DNA of 64,000 nucleotides from Pseudoips prasinana (Eukaryota; Arthropoda; Insecta; Lepidoptera; Nolidae), in the NCBI GenBank assembly GCA_951640165.1, contig OX621242.1, positions 12,517,501-12,581,500 on the forward strand. Reading direction: 5' to 3'. Made by a program: the position numbers and the translations under genes. Positions 54,943 through 64,000 of this stretch are shown one piece after another. The notes under the pieces are model-generated. The model was not told where the DNA came from and did no database searches. It was given only the letters and a program-made list of their open reading frames with translations. How positions within the stretch are numbered: the stretch's first letter is position 1; each line of letters opens with the position of its first letter.

Positions 54943-55510
54943 TTATAATTTAAAATTAAATTATAACAAATCCAACCTTATAGATAATTCAATTTGCCCA
55001 AAGAAAACAGAATATTTTAATAACCAATTTTGGACAACGACATACTTCTAGTCAACCAAGACTTTATTTCGAAACAATTCGGAACATTCAAAGCCCTAAT
55101 CTTAACACCGCGAGTCAAAAGAAATGCACAACGACATCTATCGAAATAAAATTCAACAATCAAGCACCACGACATCTATCGAAATAAAATTCAACTGTCA
55201 AGCACAATGACATCTATCGAAATAAAAATCAACTATCAATAATTTAAAATTAAATTATAACAAATCCAACCTTGTACATAATTCAATTTGCCCAAAGAAA
55301 ACAGAATATTTTAATAACCAATTTTGGACAACGACATACTTCTAGCCAACAAAAACCTTATTTCGAAACTATTCAGAACATTCAAAACCCTACGTAACTC
55401 ATGCAATCAGCAAACACGGGCAAAAATTAACACCGCGAGTCAAAAGAAATGTACAACGACATCTATCGAAATAAAAATCAACTATCAACCTAGTTCATTC
55501 AGAAAAGAGA
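54943..55510. repeat. About 294-bp direct duplication with a GACATCTATCGA minisatellite
   Basis: Two long copies start ataatttaaaattaaattat (54943 and 55237) and share caatttgcccaaagaaaaca and caattttggacaacgacata. Inside each are short repeats with the core acgacatctatcgaaataaa followed by a tcaactatcaagca-like spacer (about 38-bp period: near 55132, 55170, 55208 and 55458). Confidence 0.8.
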
Positions 55511-55896
55511 TGTCATAATATGCACAATGACATCTATCGGACAGTTAGGTAGTTCAACTATAAACATTAGTTCATCTTGAAGTAATGTTTTTTATACGAA
55601 ATGTGTGTTATTTTTCTTCATGATTACTTTAAAATCTAATATCTTTTGATAGACTGAACCGATTAAAACAAAAACTAAAACCTCAAGTTACGCTCAATCG
55701 TTGTGTATAAAAGTTTTCTACATTGCTTTCGTATATTTTACGTGATACCCGAACATATAAACAGACAAACATACAAAAATTCTAAAAATGCTGGAAATGG
55801 GTTCTTTCGGTTGTTCTTTAATACCCTGGCTATTCTTTTTGGATTTTCTTTTGATGTACAAAAATTATTTTTCTACAGTATTATTATATGTATAGA

Positions 55897-56509
55897 TAAT
55901 TGAAGATAGTGTTTGGTTGATAGTGTTTTGACTGGGTTTCTTAATTCAGAAAAATTTAAGACTTAAAATATAAAAACATGCCAATATAAGGTGTTCACGC
56001 TGCACAATATTGATACAAGAATCAATGAATTGCTACAATACCAAGCTCTTTTACTTCGTGCTCCAGCATTTTGCCTACAATTCACGCACCCATCGATGCT
56101 TAAAGCAGCTTAAACCGCTAAAGCTATCTAGTAGAGTTTATTCACTGTTCATTTATTCGGCTTAAGGCTTTCGATGGACACAACTCGTATAGAATACAGC
56201 TTTAGCTACGCGTCTGAGTGCACTAGCGTGTCGCAAACTGAACAGGCAACCACTGACTTACTCTTGAATACTTTAAAGGATGTATGGGACAGCATAACGA
56301 TAACTGATTTTATTCAACAATTATTGCGTAGTAATATGTATATATAGCGAAGCTACAATGTAGGCGCATGTCTTTCTATAGCTTTAGACCAGTGGAATCA
56401 AAGAAAAACACTTCTGACACTAAAACACACTAAGCCAGTGAAGTGTATGAGGTGTGGTTAAAAAAACAATTAAACAAATCACGCTCACCACTTACAAATT
56501 TATTTAACC
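55897..56509. other. Unassigned stretch
   Basis: No feature recognised. Confidence 0.4.
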
Positions 56510-56743
56510 ATGATAATACAAAAGATCATGGGTTCTAAGCCCGTCAATTATTTATGCCCTAATGAGGTAGGCGCGCTAAGTACTCTCCTGGCTTCGACGA
56601 TGACGGTGATCACGCGGAGATCCAGGAGGTTGCGCCGGCCGGAGGATGACCCACTGGGATTATGCTGGTCTGTCGTGTTGCTTCCAGATACTACATACAA
56701 TATGTGTAAGTTTAATGGTAGTGGCAAAAAACCATCCTTGTAA
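56510..56743 (+). other. GC-rich block with a 77-codon ORF, unassigned
   Basis: A short island (gcggagatccaggaggttgc gccggccggaggatgacc) within AT-rich DNA. The ORF contains VITRRSRRLRRPEDDPLGLC, which does not match anything I recognise. It lies about 1.2 kb upstream of the first host exon on the same strand, but no convincing splice sites tie it to that gene. A LINE fragment is equally possible. Confidence 0.25.
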
Positions 56744-56794
56744 CGATCGTGTTAATGGACACTTTGCTATAAACTAAGATAGCTCTTATTCATC

Positions 56795-56915
56795 TATATA
56801 TAAGTATCATATAAGTATGCATTTACTAATGAAATGTAGTAGGTATATGTTTCCATAATAAAAGCTCTACATAGTTTGGGATCAGATGGTATGTAAATGT
56901 CCCAAAATATTACCA
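56795..56915 (+). repeat. SINE family A tail fragment
   Basis: It carries tatgcatttactaatgaaat, agtaggtatatgtttccata, ataaaagctctacatagttt and gggatcagatggtatgtaaa, the last half of the SINE. Confidence 0.6.
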
Positions 56916-57026
56916 TATATTTTTACACTAGCAATACTTGCAAATTCTATCTCTACAAGTATAGAAAAAGCTCACGCATATGTGCAATTTCAGCCTCAAC
57001 TAGACTTTTTCCTGGGACAGTGCATG

Positions 57027-57102
57027 TATGGTCAAAAGTCGACCGCGGTAGACAATTGTCATGTGCAGTCCAATTGTCTACCGCGGTCGACTTTTGACCA
57101 TA
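57027..57102. repeat. Perfect hairpin with 32-bp arms
   Basis: Arms 57027-57058 (tatggtcaaaagtcgaccgc ggtagacaattg) and 57071-57102 are exact reverse complements around a 12-base loop, tcatgtgcagtc. GC-rich centre ccgcgg. It lies upstream of the host exons. Confidence 0.85.
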
Positions 57103-57104
57103 GC

Positions 57105-57911
57105 AATCATAATGAAGGCTGGTGTTCATTGGGTATGACTACCATGGCTGTCTGCACAGGATATATAATATAATGTCACTAGGTCACTTCCCGCTTTATT
57201 TTGACATGACATTTATAGAGCCTATGAGGCTGTCAGTGCTTTGCCAGACTATAGAGGCGATCGAGAGCACGAGCCACCTAGCAAAATAAAATAAAAATAA
57301 TAAATAAGTAACTTACGATACCCTTTGGGGTTACTAGCGGGGTTAGGTTACCTGAGCACTACAGTACACAAATGCGTCCGCGAGCACAGGTGCTCTTTAT
57401 ATTTTCTTAATCTCATGAACCGATGAGACGGGCAAGCCAATGGACCGCAGAGGGGTGACGGGGAACTGCTAGATTCCTGGCTTAGAATTTAATGAATCCA
57501 ATATACCTTATTGGCCTGACCCTGGATTCGAACCTAGGACAACAAAGATACAAAATCTAGCTGTACTATATACCCGTGAAAATTTTGTTATACTCACACA
57601 CATAATTTCCCTAGTCTAAGTACCTACTTATTTAACTTTCTACTTCTGCGTTATTTATACACCAATTTTAATAATATTTTTTTCGATACGGAATAATTTC
57701 GAAATGGTGCTTATTTTATTTAATTCGGTTGATATATAAAATAGTTGATTCTGGTACTATGTTTTTTAAAACGGTAATTTATTAATTATCAATATCATTC
57801 AATTAAAACACCTCATAATCATTTTTTATCCTATCATATATTTTTTTAGTATGGGCCTGCGAAAACAGCTATAATCTTAAAATACTAATCAAATTATTTT
57901 CTTTGTTTCAG
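57105..57911. other. Intergenic or intronic AT-rich sequence
   Basis: It leads into the acceptor tttctttgtttcag at 57898-57911. A tRNA-like B-box remnant (tggattcgaacctaggacaa) lies near 57522. No upstream exon identified. Confidence 0.4.
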
Positions 57912-57989
57912 CGAGTACGAATCTGGTTGGCAAGTTCACGCAGAGCGTTCGTCGGATTGTGCAGGATGTCAAAGATGAAGGCACATCCA
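57912..57989 (+). CDS. Host gene, internal exon a (78 bp), unrecognised protein
   Basis: It is bounded by a good acceptor (tttctttgtttcag) and a consensus donor (gtgagt at 57990). The frame starts with CG as the last two bases of a codon and encodes STNLVGKFTQSVRRIVQDVK DEGTS, ending with the first base of a codon. It joins in frame to the exon at 59859 through an AGC serine codon, leaving an intron of 1,869 bp. Upstream exons must lie before it and were not found. The peptide is charged and helix-prone. Confidence 0.7.
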
Positions 57990-58224
57990 GTGAGTAAAAT
58001 TTACTACCTATCCTATGTGTCTAAGTACTCGTATAAACAAATTAGATTAAGTGAGACAACGCTGACCAGTCCAGACCAGTCTAGGTGTGAATCACAGACT
58101 TCACTCGGCGAGGGCAAATTTCAATGAGCAAAAATCATAAAGTAATATTATCCCGTAGTATGTACCATCCCTCCAAAAAAAAAACTAAAGATTTTCTTGT
58201 AAAACATTTTTGTTAGACACTATG

Positions 58225-58330
58225 TATTTATTTTTATTTTAAGAAGATGACAGTCGCACTAAGACTTAGACCTCTATCGCGGGGAACTTTATAAACATAC
58301 AATTCCCATCTCAGAACGATAAAGAGAAAG
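58225..58330 (-). repeat. SINE family D tail, in the intron
   Basis: The plus strand reads gtcgcactaagacttagacc, tctatcgcggggaactttat and aaacatacaattcccatctc, the reversed family D body. Confidence 0.5.
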
Positions 58331-58379
58331 AAAGTGGAAGTCGGGTCATCTCTAAAAGTCCAAACGCTTGCCGAGTAGT

Positions 58380-58560
58380 GGAAGCATGGTTGCCGTAGTC
58401 GCCGCGCTTGGCATGTGAGTTGGCAACCGTATTTAAGTGGTAGCAAGTACATAGGTGGCGCTGCTGCCCGATTACCTGGTCGTCTTTCCGGTCCTTAGTC
58501 GTTTTTACGACTCCTACGGGATGGTATGTGGTGGCCTTGTAATTACTTCTTGGCCGGATA
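58380..58560 (-). repeat. SINE family B remnant, in the intron
   Basis: It carries ttgccgtagtcgccgcgctt ggcatgtgagttggcaacc, then ggcgctgctgcccgattacc and ctacgggatggtatgtgg, following the reversed family B order. Confidence 0.5.
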
Positions 58561-58938
58561 CCCCACGGCCAATTATTACCAAACCAAGGAAACACTGATA
58601 ATTCCAATTGTGACTGCACGTATAGGACAGTGGTGGAAGTAATCACTACACTACCACCTCCGCGCCCTCATGTTTCGGTTCCGATCACCGCAAAGGACAA
58701 CTATTTGTTTGACGTCATATTTGTGCGACTCATAAATGGTTGTTTTGAGTCTACGTTTGCTTTGTGCTCATGAAATTATATATTCGTAAAGTTCCCCGCA
58801 CAAAGAAATTTGCTTTAATAGTGCAAGCGAAATCTTTTTAAATTAAACAAAAATAGAATGATAGATTATACCTATTTTTGCATCAACACTTCTTACGAAA
58901 GGATGGCGATTTTACCGTCACTTCTCAGTCATTTCCAA

Positions 58939-59009
58939 AACACTAGTTAATTTGAATTCCTATTCAATTTAACTCCTAAATTGAATAGGGATTCAATTTA
59001 ACAAGTGTT
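58939..59009. repeat. 71-bp hairpin in the intron
   Basis: Arms aacactagttaatttgaatt cctattcaattta and taaattgaataggg attcaatttaacaagtgtt pair around actcc with a few mismatches. Confidence 0.6.
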
Positions 59010-59436
59010 TGCCCAGTTAAAAATTTCAATTACAGGCGTTTAAAATTAAAAAAGCAAAGGTGCCACCAATGATTCCGTATTAATAAATAATTACCTTTTA
59101 AGCCGGTAAATGTTTATTTATTTAAACTGTCCATCGAGAGAAAGTCTGATTGATGTATTCGCATTCAATTATTTTTTGATCGAGTTGAATGTTTTATTGA
59201 CTTATTTACTTATTGTTGTGTTGAAGCTTGGTTGAATAAAGTAATTGATCGCTTTCTATGTAATATCTGTTCATTATGCGGTAAAATAAACAAAACACAT
59301 AGCAGCGTTCACGGTCGATTGCCCTCATTGCTCGCTAAATCAACAGCTATACCAGTTAGTATGTATAGTACAGCTGATTTCGGCTGCTATATTGTTCTAA
59401 TTTCTGAGCATGTTTCGTCAAGCACAATTACATAAT

Positions 59437-59610
59437 GGCCTCAACTTTAGTCAATTAAACTTACATTATTTAATAAACGACAGCAGTAATTTCAGAACTC
59501 TGCATAAACAACTCTCATCTAAAGGCCTCAGCTTTAGTCCATTATACTTACTTTACTCAATAGACGATAGTCGTAATTTCAGAACTCTGGATAAACAACT
59601 CCGACAGTAA
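59437..59610 (+). repeat. Two 87-bp tandem repeats in the intron
   Basis: Units start ggcctcaactttagtcaatt (59437) and ggcctcagctttagtccatt (59524), and share aatttcagaactctg-ataaa caactc. A third ggcctc starts at 59613 but diverges. The 87-bp period is 29 codons, so one frame stays open through both, but I see no reason to call it coding. Confidence 0.75.
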
Positions 59611-59858
59611 TGTGGCCTCTGCCCAAACAGAAACAATGTACATGTGTTAATTAGCACACATAGTTGTTATGCACTATTCTGCACCAAATGGCGCATAGCA
59701 GGTCTTATAAGAGTTCATGAAGCAACTACATTATTTGTATTGTAAACTCTACTTGATGTCGTATAAAATCCTCATTTAAATCCTCAACAAAACTTGAAAA
59801 ATCATAATTAATTTGTATATTGAACTATAATAAATCACATCAATTCCATTATTCCCAG

Positions 59859-60040
59859 GCGGTCAAACGAAGGAAGAGGTGATAGAAACCAACGAGCGTT
59901 TGCGAGCAGTGCGCGTGCGTCTAGACGAAAACTATGACACGGCAAAAAAGGCACTTGTCACGCTGATGGCCCGCTACAGCGAGTCCAAGACGCAGAGGAA
60001 CGTGTTCACCAGATATGCATTGCTCAAGGCTATGATAAAG
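59859..60040 (+). CDS. Host gene, penultimate exon b (182 bp), unrecognised protein
   Basis: The acceptor attattcccag lies at 59848-59858 and the donor gtaaca at 60041. It encodes GGQTKEEVIETNERLRAVRV, RLDENYDTAKKALVTLMARY and SESKTQRNVFTRYALLKAMI K, ending at a codon boundary. It is rich in E, K and R with helix-forming spacing. Its GC content and codon use are clearly higher than the surrounding AT-rich introns, as expected of a real exon. I do not recognise the family. The 3' half recurs in decayed form twice in the next intron. Confidence 0.75.
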
Positions 60041-60099
60041 GTAACAGTTTGAATTATTCTAAACTAAACAGGCTAAGCAACTATATTATTATTACGGTT

Positions 60100-60144
60100 C
60101 TTGCCACGCTGTCAACCCGCTACAACGACACCAAGTCCCAGGGA
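60100..60144 (+). pseudogene. Decayed copy 1 of the 3' half of exon b
   Basis: The segment cttgccacgctgtcaacccg ctacaacgacaccaagtccc matches exon b at 59954 onward (cttgtcacgctgatggcccg ctacagcgagtccaagacgc). In the exon's frame it reads LATLSTRYNDTKSQG against LVTLMARYSESKTQR. It has no downstream donor. Confidence 0.7.
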
Positions 60145-60363
60145 TACCATATTTATTCAAATTATAAAATAGATATATACCTACAATATTTATGGCGACT
60201 CATTCACGATAATAGCTTTAGAGAATTACATTTTTATCAGCAATTATAAAACATCCTAAACTGATATTTGTGTATATATTTAATCAGGTTTGTGATATAC
60301 TTTTGTTTACAGCTATATAGGATAGGTGAACATTTACAACAGAGAAAAAAATATAAAATGTAA

Positions 60364-60447
60364 CTGTCACGCTGATGGCTCACTATAGCACCTCTATGAC
60401 GCAAAGGTTCACCAAATATGCATTGCTTGATTATAATAATGGTAACA
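60364..60447 (+). pseudogene. Decayed copy 2 of the 3' half of exon b with donor
   Basis: It reads VTLMAHYSTSMTQR then FTKYALL in the exon's frame, lacks two codons (NV in exon b), and ends with ggtaaca where exon b ends with ggtaaca. An in-frame stop lies just upstream (tataaaatg). The intron it would leave before the next acceptor is about 20 bp, too short to splice, so it is a relic. Confidence 0.7.
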
Positions 60448-60461
60448 TATTGTTTTTTCAG

Positions 60462-60566
60462 GAAACAAAGTTGTTTGTGTCGTGTCACGCTCGTGGCCTG
60501 AAAGAGGGCCATAAGCGTGACAGCGATTACGACGGCATTTTACACAGTATTAACAACATTAAGTGA
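60462..60566 (+). CDS. Host gene, terminal coding exon c (105 bp) with stop
   Basis: The acceptor ttgttttttcag (60450-60461) is strong. The frame matches the phase-0 end of exon b and encodes ETKLFVSCHARGLKEGHKRD and SDYDGILHSINNIK followed by TGA (60564-60566). The intron from 60041 is 421 bp. A possible polyadenylation signal AATAAA lies at 61277-61282, about 0.7 kb downstream, which would give a long 3' UTR. Confidence 0.7.
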   Translation, partial: ETKLFVSCHARGLKEGHKRDSDYDGILHSINNIK

Positions 60567-61390
60567 TTGCTAGACTTCAGAGTAAAATATGTATTTATCA
60601 TGAAAAATTTGTTCTGCTGAAAATTATAAACAACTCCTAGAGAATATTGTGCGGAGGAAACAAGTAGTTAATCAGATGTCAGTCATTATGACACTCCATT
60701 TGTCAGCCACACTGATAAATTCATGCTGAAAATGGAGAACGAGTCAGTTTTGAAACGACAAATATTTGAGCACCTACAATATTTCCCATTACCATAAATT
60801 TTAACTGTAGGCACGGTGTAATGAGCCATCCGCGTGATAATAACACGCTGCAACTTAACTTTAAATACAATTGGTGGCCTTAGAACCTGAAAACAGCGTT
60901 AATTTTTGCCAGGCGTATTTTTATTCGTAGGATAGGTTCCACTTTTTATTCTATACATATAAAAAGTCGGATATTAGGATAGTATTTTAGTATCAAAACC
61001 TTGTCCATACAATTAGTTACAAACATAATGAAAACAACTCAACCAAGTCGAGCGAACGGTTTACAAGTGATGATCTTTCGTATATTATGTATGAGGCAAT
61101 TGATTTTTATGTATGAGGCAATAGATTTTTATGGATACAGATTTGATTTCACTCTCGATGATGGCGAAAACAATATAATTCTTTTTAATTTTTTAAAGAT
61201 ACATTTTTACATAAGATACTAAAGATTTCTTTCTATATGTATTCCTTTATATAATGTATTCAATTCAAATTTATAAAATAAATATTATTAAATTCAAACA
61301 GTACTGTCAGTACTTTAGGAGCTTACTCTCAATTAAGAAATATTTTTTAGACAACTCGCGAACTGCGACGCTCGCACTAGTTAAATAAAT
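60567..61390 (+). other. Likely 3' UTR and downstream flank of the host gene
   Basis: AT-rich with no repeat boundary. AATAAA at 61277-61282 may end the transcript. The ORF at 61001-61222 has a short internal repeat (tatgtatgaggcaat twice) and no features. Confidence 0.35.
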
Positions 61391-61391
61391 C

Positions 61392-61480
61392 CTTGTGTGG
61401 GAGTACCTGTGCGGGAATGGAACCCGGGACACCAAGTGGCGAGGCGACTATCTTAAATACAATCTGCACGTGTAGCTTTT
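61392..61480 (-). repeat. SINE family D head fragment
   Basis: The minus strand reads aagctacacgtgcagattgt, then gcctcgccacttggtgtccc and gggttccattcccgcacagg. It has a tRNA-like head with a diverged B-box. Confidence 0.6.
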
Positions 61481-61758
61481 GTAAAAATGATGTCAGATTT
61501 CGTAGTTTATTTCTTCTTTTACTACCAAGGGAATTTTATTATTCATATTGGATTTAAGGCTAAAGTGAGAACCCTTCCTACATTTCAAATACCGATCCAT
61601 CCGACTTTTTGTCAAATCTCGTAGGAAAAGGACTATTGTATCTCTAATGTAAAGAGGCGGAAATCACCCAGACTACAATTCGCCATTTAGACGTTTTATG
61701 TTACATAACATTGTACATATAATATCTGAACAGCTCTAGTAATAATAAACGCAAGGAC

Positions 61759-61960
61759 AAATTACAGCTTCTTAGTACCAAGAGTCTCTTAGCTAAGCTG
61801 CAAACAGACAAATGGACGGGCATATTGAAACTAAAAAGGCTTTTTCTTGACGCTGGAACTTTAAAAACGTAAAAGTTTAAATTTATCCTGGATAAATTTA
61901 AACTTTTACTCAGACTTTTACTTTAGCTAAGAGACTCTTGGTACTAAGAAGCTGTAATTT
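61759..61960. repeat. 202-bp nested hairpin
   Basis: The outer stem of 38 bp (aaattacagcttcttagtac caagagtctcttagctaa) is perfect. The inner stem gtaaaagtttaaatttatcc pairs with ggataaatttaaacttttac. The material between (acaaatggacgggcatattg) is unrelated. It resembles a foldback MITE or an inverted duplication. Confidence 0.8.
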
Positions 61961-61981
61961 CTCAAGAATATATAAATACTA

Positions 61982-62935
61982 CTACAGCGTATGTATGTGG
62001 TCTATGGTACTGTAGCCTTTTCGGAAACCGCCTTGTTCGGGAGGCTGGAAGTCGTCAAACCTGCGTGCAAGACGATGCGTAATGACTCTCGAAAACAACT
62101 TGTAAACATGGCTCATCAGTGAGATGGGTCTGTAATTCTTCAACATGATTTTATCGCCCTTTTTGAAGAAAAGCATCACCACACTCCTGTGCCATGCTTT
62201 TGGCGTTTGACCTTCGAGTATGACGGAGTTGAATAACTTCTGAAGTGCCCACAGGATCGGTGTACCTCCAGCCTTCAGAAGCTCAGCTGTAACTCCATCA
62301 TCACCCGGCGCCTTGTTGTTTTTCAGTTGTTTGAGAGCTATTCTAATCTCGTGCAGGCTGACGTCCGGGATATCTTGGGTGTAGTGCCGGGTTAGTCTTG
62401 CCCTTGGATACTGAGGCGCTGCGTCTTCCGGTTCGTGGTCGCCACTCGAGAACCTTTCTGCCCCATCGGCCGTCAGTTCTACGAGCTATGTGCCCTGCCC
62501 ACTGCCACTTCAGTTTGGCAATTCTTTGGGCTATGTCGGCTACTTTGGTTCGCCTGCAGATCTCAGCATTTCTGACTCTTTAATACAAATAGTATTAAAT
62601 TGGCGTGTGTCGCGAGTCAGAGACCTTGAGATTTGTCTGTTGAGCTGCCTTTATCTGGCAGCATCACATGAGGACGTTAGAATCATTTTCCGTCTTTCTT
62701 CCATAAGCTGTAGGGTATAGTCGGAGATCTTTTTGGTTCCATTTGTACGGCGGGTTTTGTAGAACTTAGACCCGGCCATATGGACAGCTTCCATGAACCT
62801 GTCATGGTATGCATCCACTTCTTCGCACTCTGCTAGGCATTCGAATCGGTTCTGAAGTTCGAGTTGAAAGGGTTCGGGGTTTTGGTTGTGGAACGGTATG
62901 GGAAGGAGCGTAGACTTCATCAGCGGGACCTCTCG
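61982..62935 (-). pseudogene. RTE LINE fragment with a displaced C-terminal segment inside
   Basis: On the minus strand: 62920-62651 encodes the endonuclease-RT linker (FECLAECEEVDAYHDRFMEA, FYKTRRTNGTKKISDYTLQL); about 62580-62424 is the element's own C-terminal region (ICRRTKVADIAQRI, KLKWQWAGHIAR); then about 62423-61982 returns to the start of the RT (LKNNKAPGDD, FFKKGDKIMLKNYRPISLMS, FDDFQPPEQGGFRKGYSTID). The middle block belongs near the end of the protein, so the copy is rearranged. Truncated before the catalytic YADD. Confidence 0.8.
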
Positions 62936-62939
62936 AGTT

Positions 62940-63396
62940 TGACATCATCAATTAATCAATTATATTTAACATGCTTAATTATATCCGACTTCTTAATTTA
63001 TAAGTATTTGACATTTTCAATTATTTTTGACATTTCGTATTACATAATTTGACATTTGTTTTTACATTATTTTATTTTTAAGAATTCTTTGAGATTATAA
63101 TATTATCTTAATAATTTTTTCAATCGATCAGGCTCAATAGATGTACTATTTTTAAATTATGTTATTATTTATTATATACCTAATTGGGGTTATAATTTCA
63201 GCACGCATGTCATGTTATTATTACTAAGCATTGGATAATGTAAAAGGTGACTGTGACTTAAAATTGAAAACTATATATATATTTGCATTCCCATGATGGT
63301 AAGACACAGTGCACTTTAAAATTTTATTGTACCATCCTGTATCACCTGTGTTCTGCAAATAAAATTACTTATGACTTAGTTCTTCCTCCGGTTCGG
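62940..63396. other. AT-rich spacer
   Basis: Repeats of a tgacatttt motif (for example near 63009, 63027 and 63050). Nothing else recognised. Confidence 0.4.
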
Positions 63397-63775
63397 TTAT
63401 CTTCTCGTCGGACCGCATTGTACGCGTGTTAAATATTGCCAGGGCCAGAGGTCGTCGTTTTTGGTAACGTGGAATCTGCTGGGGATTCTTAGCACCCCCT
63501 GCCCTGCCGTAATCATGGCTGTTACCACGGCTGGGAATAGCAGGGCTGCCGGGGACTGGGGGCCGAGGTTTAGTTGTGTCCTTAATTTGAGGGGATTTGC
63601 CATAATCGCCACGCTTGGCAGACGGGTTAGCGATCGCAGTAAGATGGACATAGTACTCAGGAGAACGCTGCTGCCCGTTCTGTGGTGTATATATTTCTCT
63701 CAGGACGACTTCTACGTCCCCCCGCGGGATGAGAGGGGGTGGCGATATTCTTAGGCCTTCACGTACCGCACAGCT
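63397..63775 (-). mobile_element. SINE family B with extended GC-rich head
   Basis: On the minus strand: catcccgcggggggacgtag, ccgtctgccaagcgtggcga ttatggcaaatcccctc, then a GC-rich part not seen in the other copies (ctgggggccgaggtttag on the plus strand) down to about 63397. The extra part could be a different LINE fragment joined to family B. Minus ORF of 84 codons without recognisable domain. Confidence 0.5.
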
Positions 63776-64000
63776 TTCACCCTCTTTTAGTCCGCATTAA
63801 TGTGAAAGGCACTACATAACTATACACTGCGCGTGGCCCGACACGCACTTGACATTGTTGTTTCCTTCTGGAATCAAACTGTTTGATATATATACATCGA
63901 AAACATTTAAATAATAATTCAAAGGTAAAATTAATTTAAAACTTCTTAATAATGATCGCAAATACGAAAGTTTGTGGGTACTAAAACGGCTCTGTATTAT
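63776..64000. other. Window end, unassigned
   Basis: No feature recognised. Confidence 0.4.

Larger units (their letters stand above)
52754..55896 (-). mobile_element. Helitron, 3.1 kb, with rearranged coding remnants
   Basis: On the minus strand it begins TCtatacatataat (55896) and ends with a hairpin (cgcgaacgaagtcgcg) and ggcacagCTAG (52754), inserted between A and T. It carries Pif1-type helicase fragments but no visible Rep domain, so it cannot be autonomous. Non-coding parts hold several tandem repeats (see below). It shares both ends with the 330-bp element at 34248-34577. Confidence 0.82.

Noticed and set aside
60364..60441. Alternative functional exon in the host gene
   Set aside because: An upstream in-frame stop, two lost codons and only about 20 bp before the next acceptor make splicing implausible.

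Overview
The window looks like a repeat-dense stretch of an insect nuclear genome, most probably a moth or butterfly. The base is AT-rich. It carries several tRNA-headed SINE families, RTE-type LINE tails ending in (GAT)n, an R1-clade LINE, a CR1-like LINE, a mariner, Helitrons with CTAG ends and many short foldback elements. No operons, bacterial-style genes, rRNA or CRISPR arrays were seen. The Lepidoptera call rests on recognising these repeat types; no species is claimed.

Layout. 1-9 kb: SINE fragments, an RTE 3' end, a TA-flanked MITE and a SINE whose tail is repeated three times in tandem (178-bp period). 9.9-11.7 kb: a 990-bp near-perfect foldback element and a 359-bp hAT-like MITE, each with an 8-bp target duplication. 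12-22 kb: a patchwork of SINEs, MITEs and a diverged satellite-like array (about 18.0-18.7 kb). 22.9-25.2 kb: RTE and R1-like LINE debris. 25.6-32.2 kb: a full-length R1-clade retrotransposon on the minus strand with two intact ORFs, sitting inside the tRNA-like head of a SINE and flanked by a 14-bp target duplication. 32.5-40 kb: RTE tail, a short Helitron, hairpins and SINEs. 40.6-45.0 kb: a decayed CR1-like LINE on the plus strand. 46.8-48.0 kb: a 1,126-bp hAT-like element with clustered subterminal GGACCT motifs, inserted in a SINE. 49.2-52.7 kb: a PIF/Harbinger-like MITE, an apparently intact mariner, and a SINE split by another MITE. 52.75-55.9 kb: a minus-strand Helitron with rearranged helicase remnants.

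The best evidence of a host gene is at 57.9-60.6 kb on the plus strand: three exons joined by consensus splice sites in a consistent frame, ending in TGA. They encode the C-terminal part of a charged, probably helical protein that I do not recognise. Its last intron holds two decayed copies of the penultimate exon. The 61.7-64 kb end is again repeat debris, including a rearranged RTE fragment.

Two element copies look potentially active because their coding regions are open and their catalytic residues are present: the R1-clade LINE and the mariner. Nearly everything else is non-autonomous or broken. Nesting gives a relative order: the SINEs are older than the R1-clade, hAT-like and MITE insertions that interrupt them.
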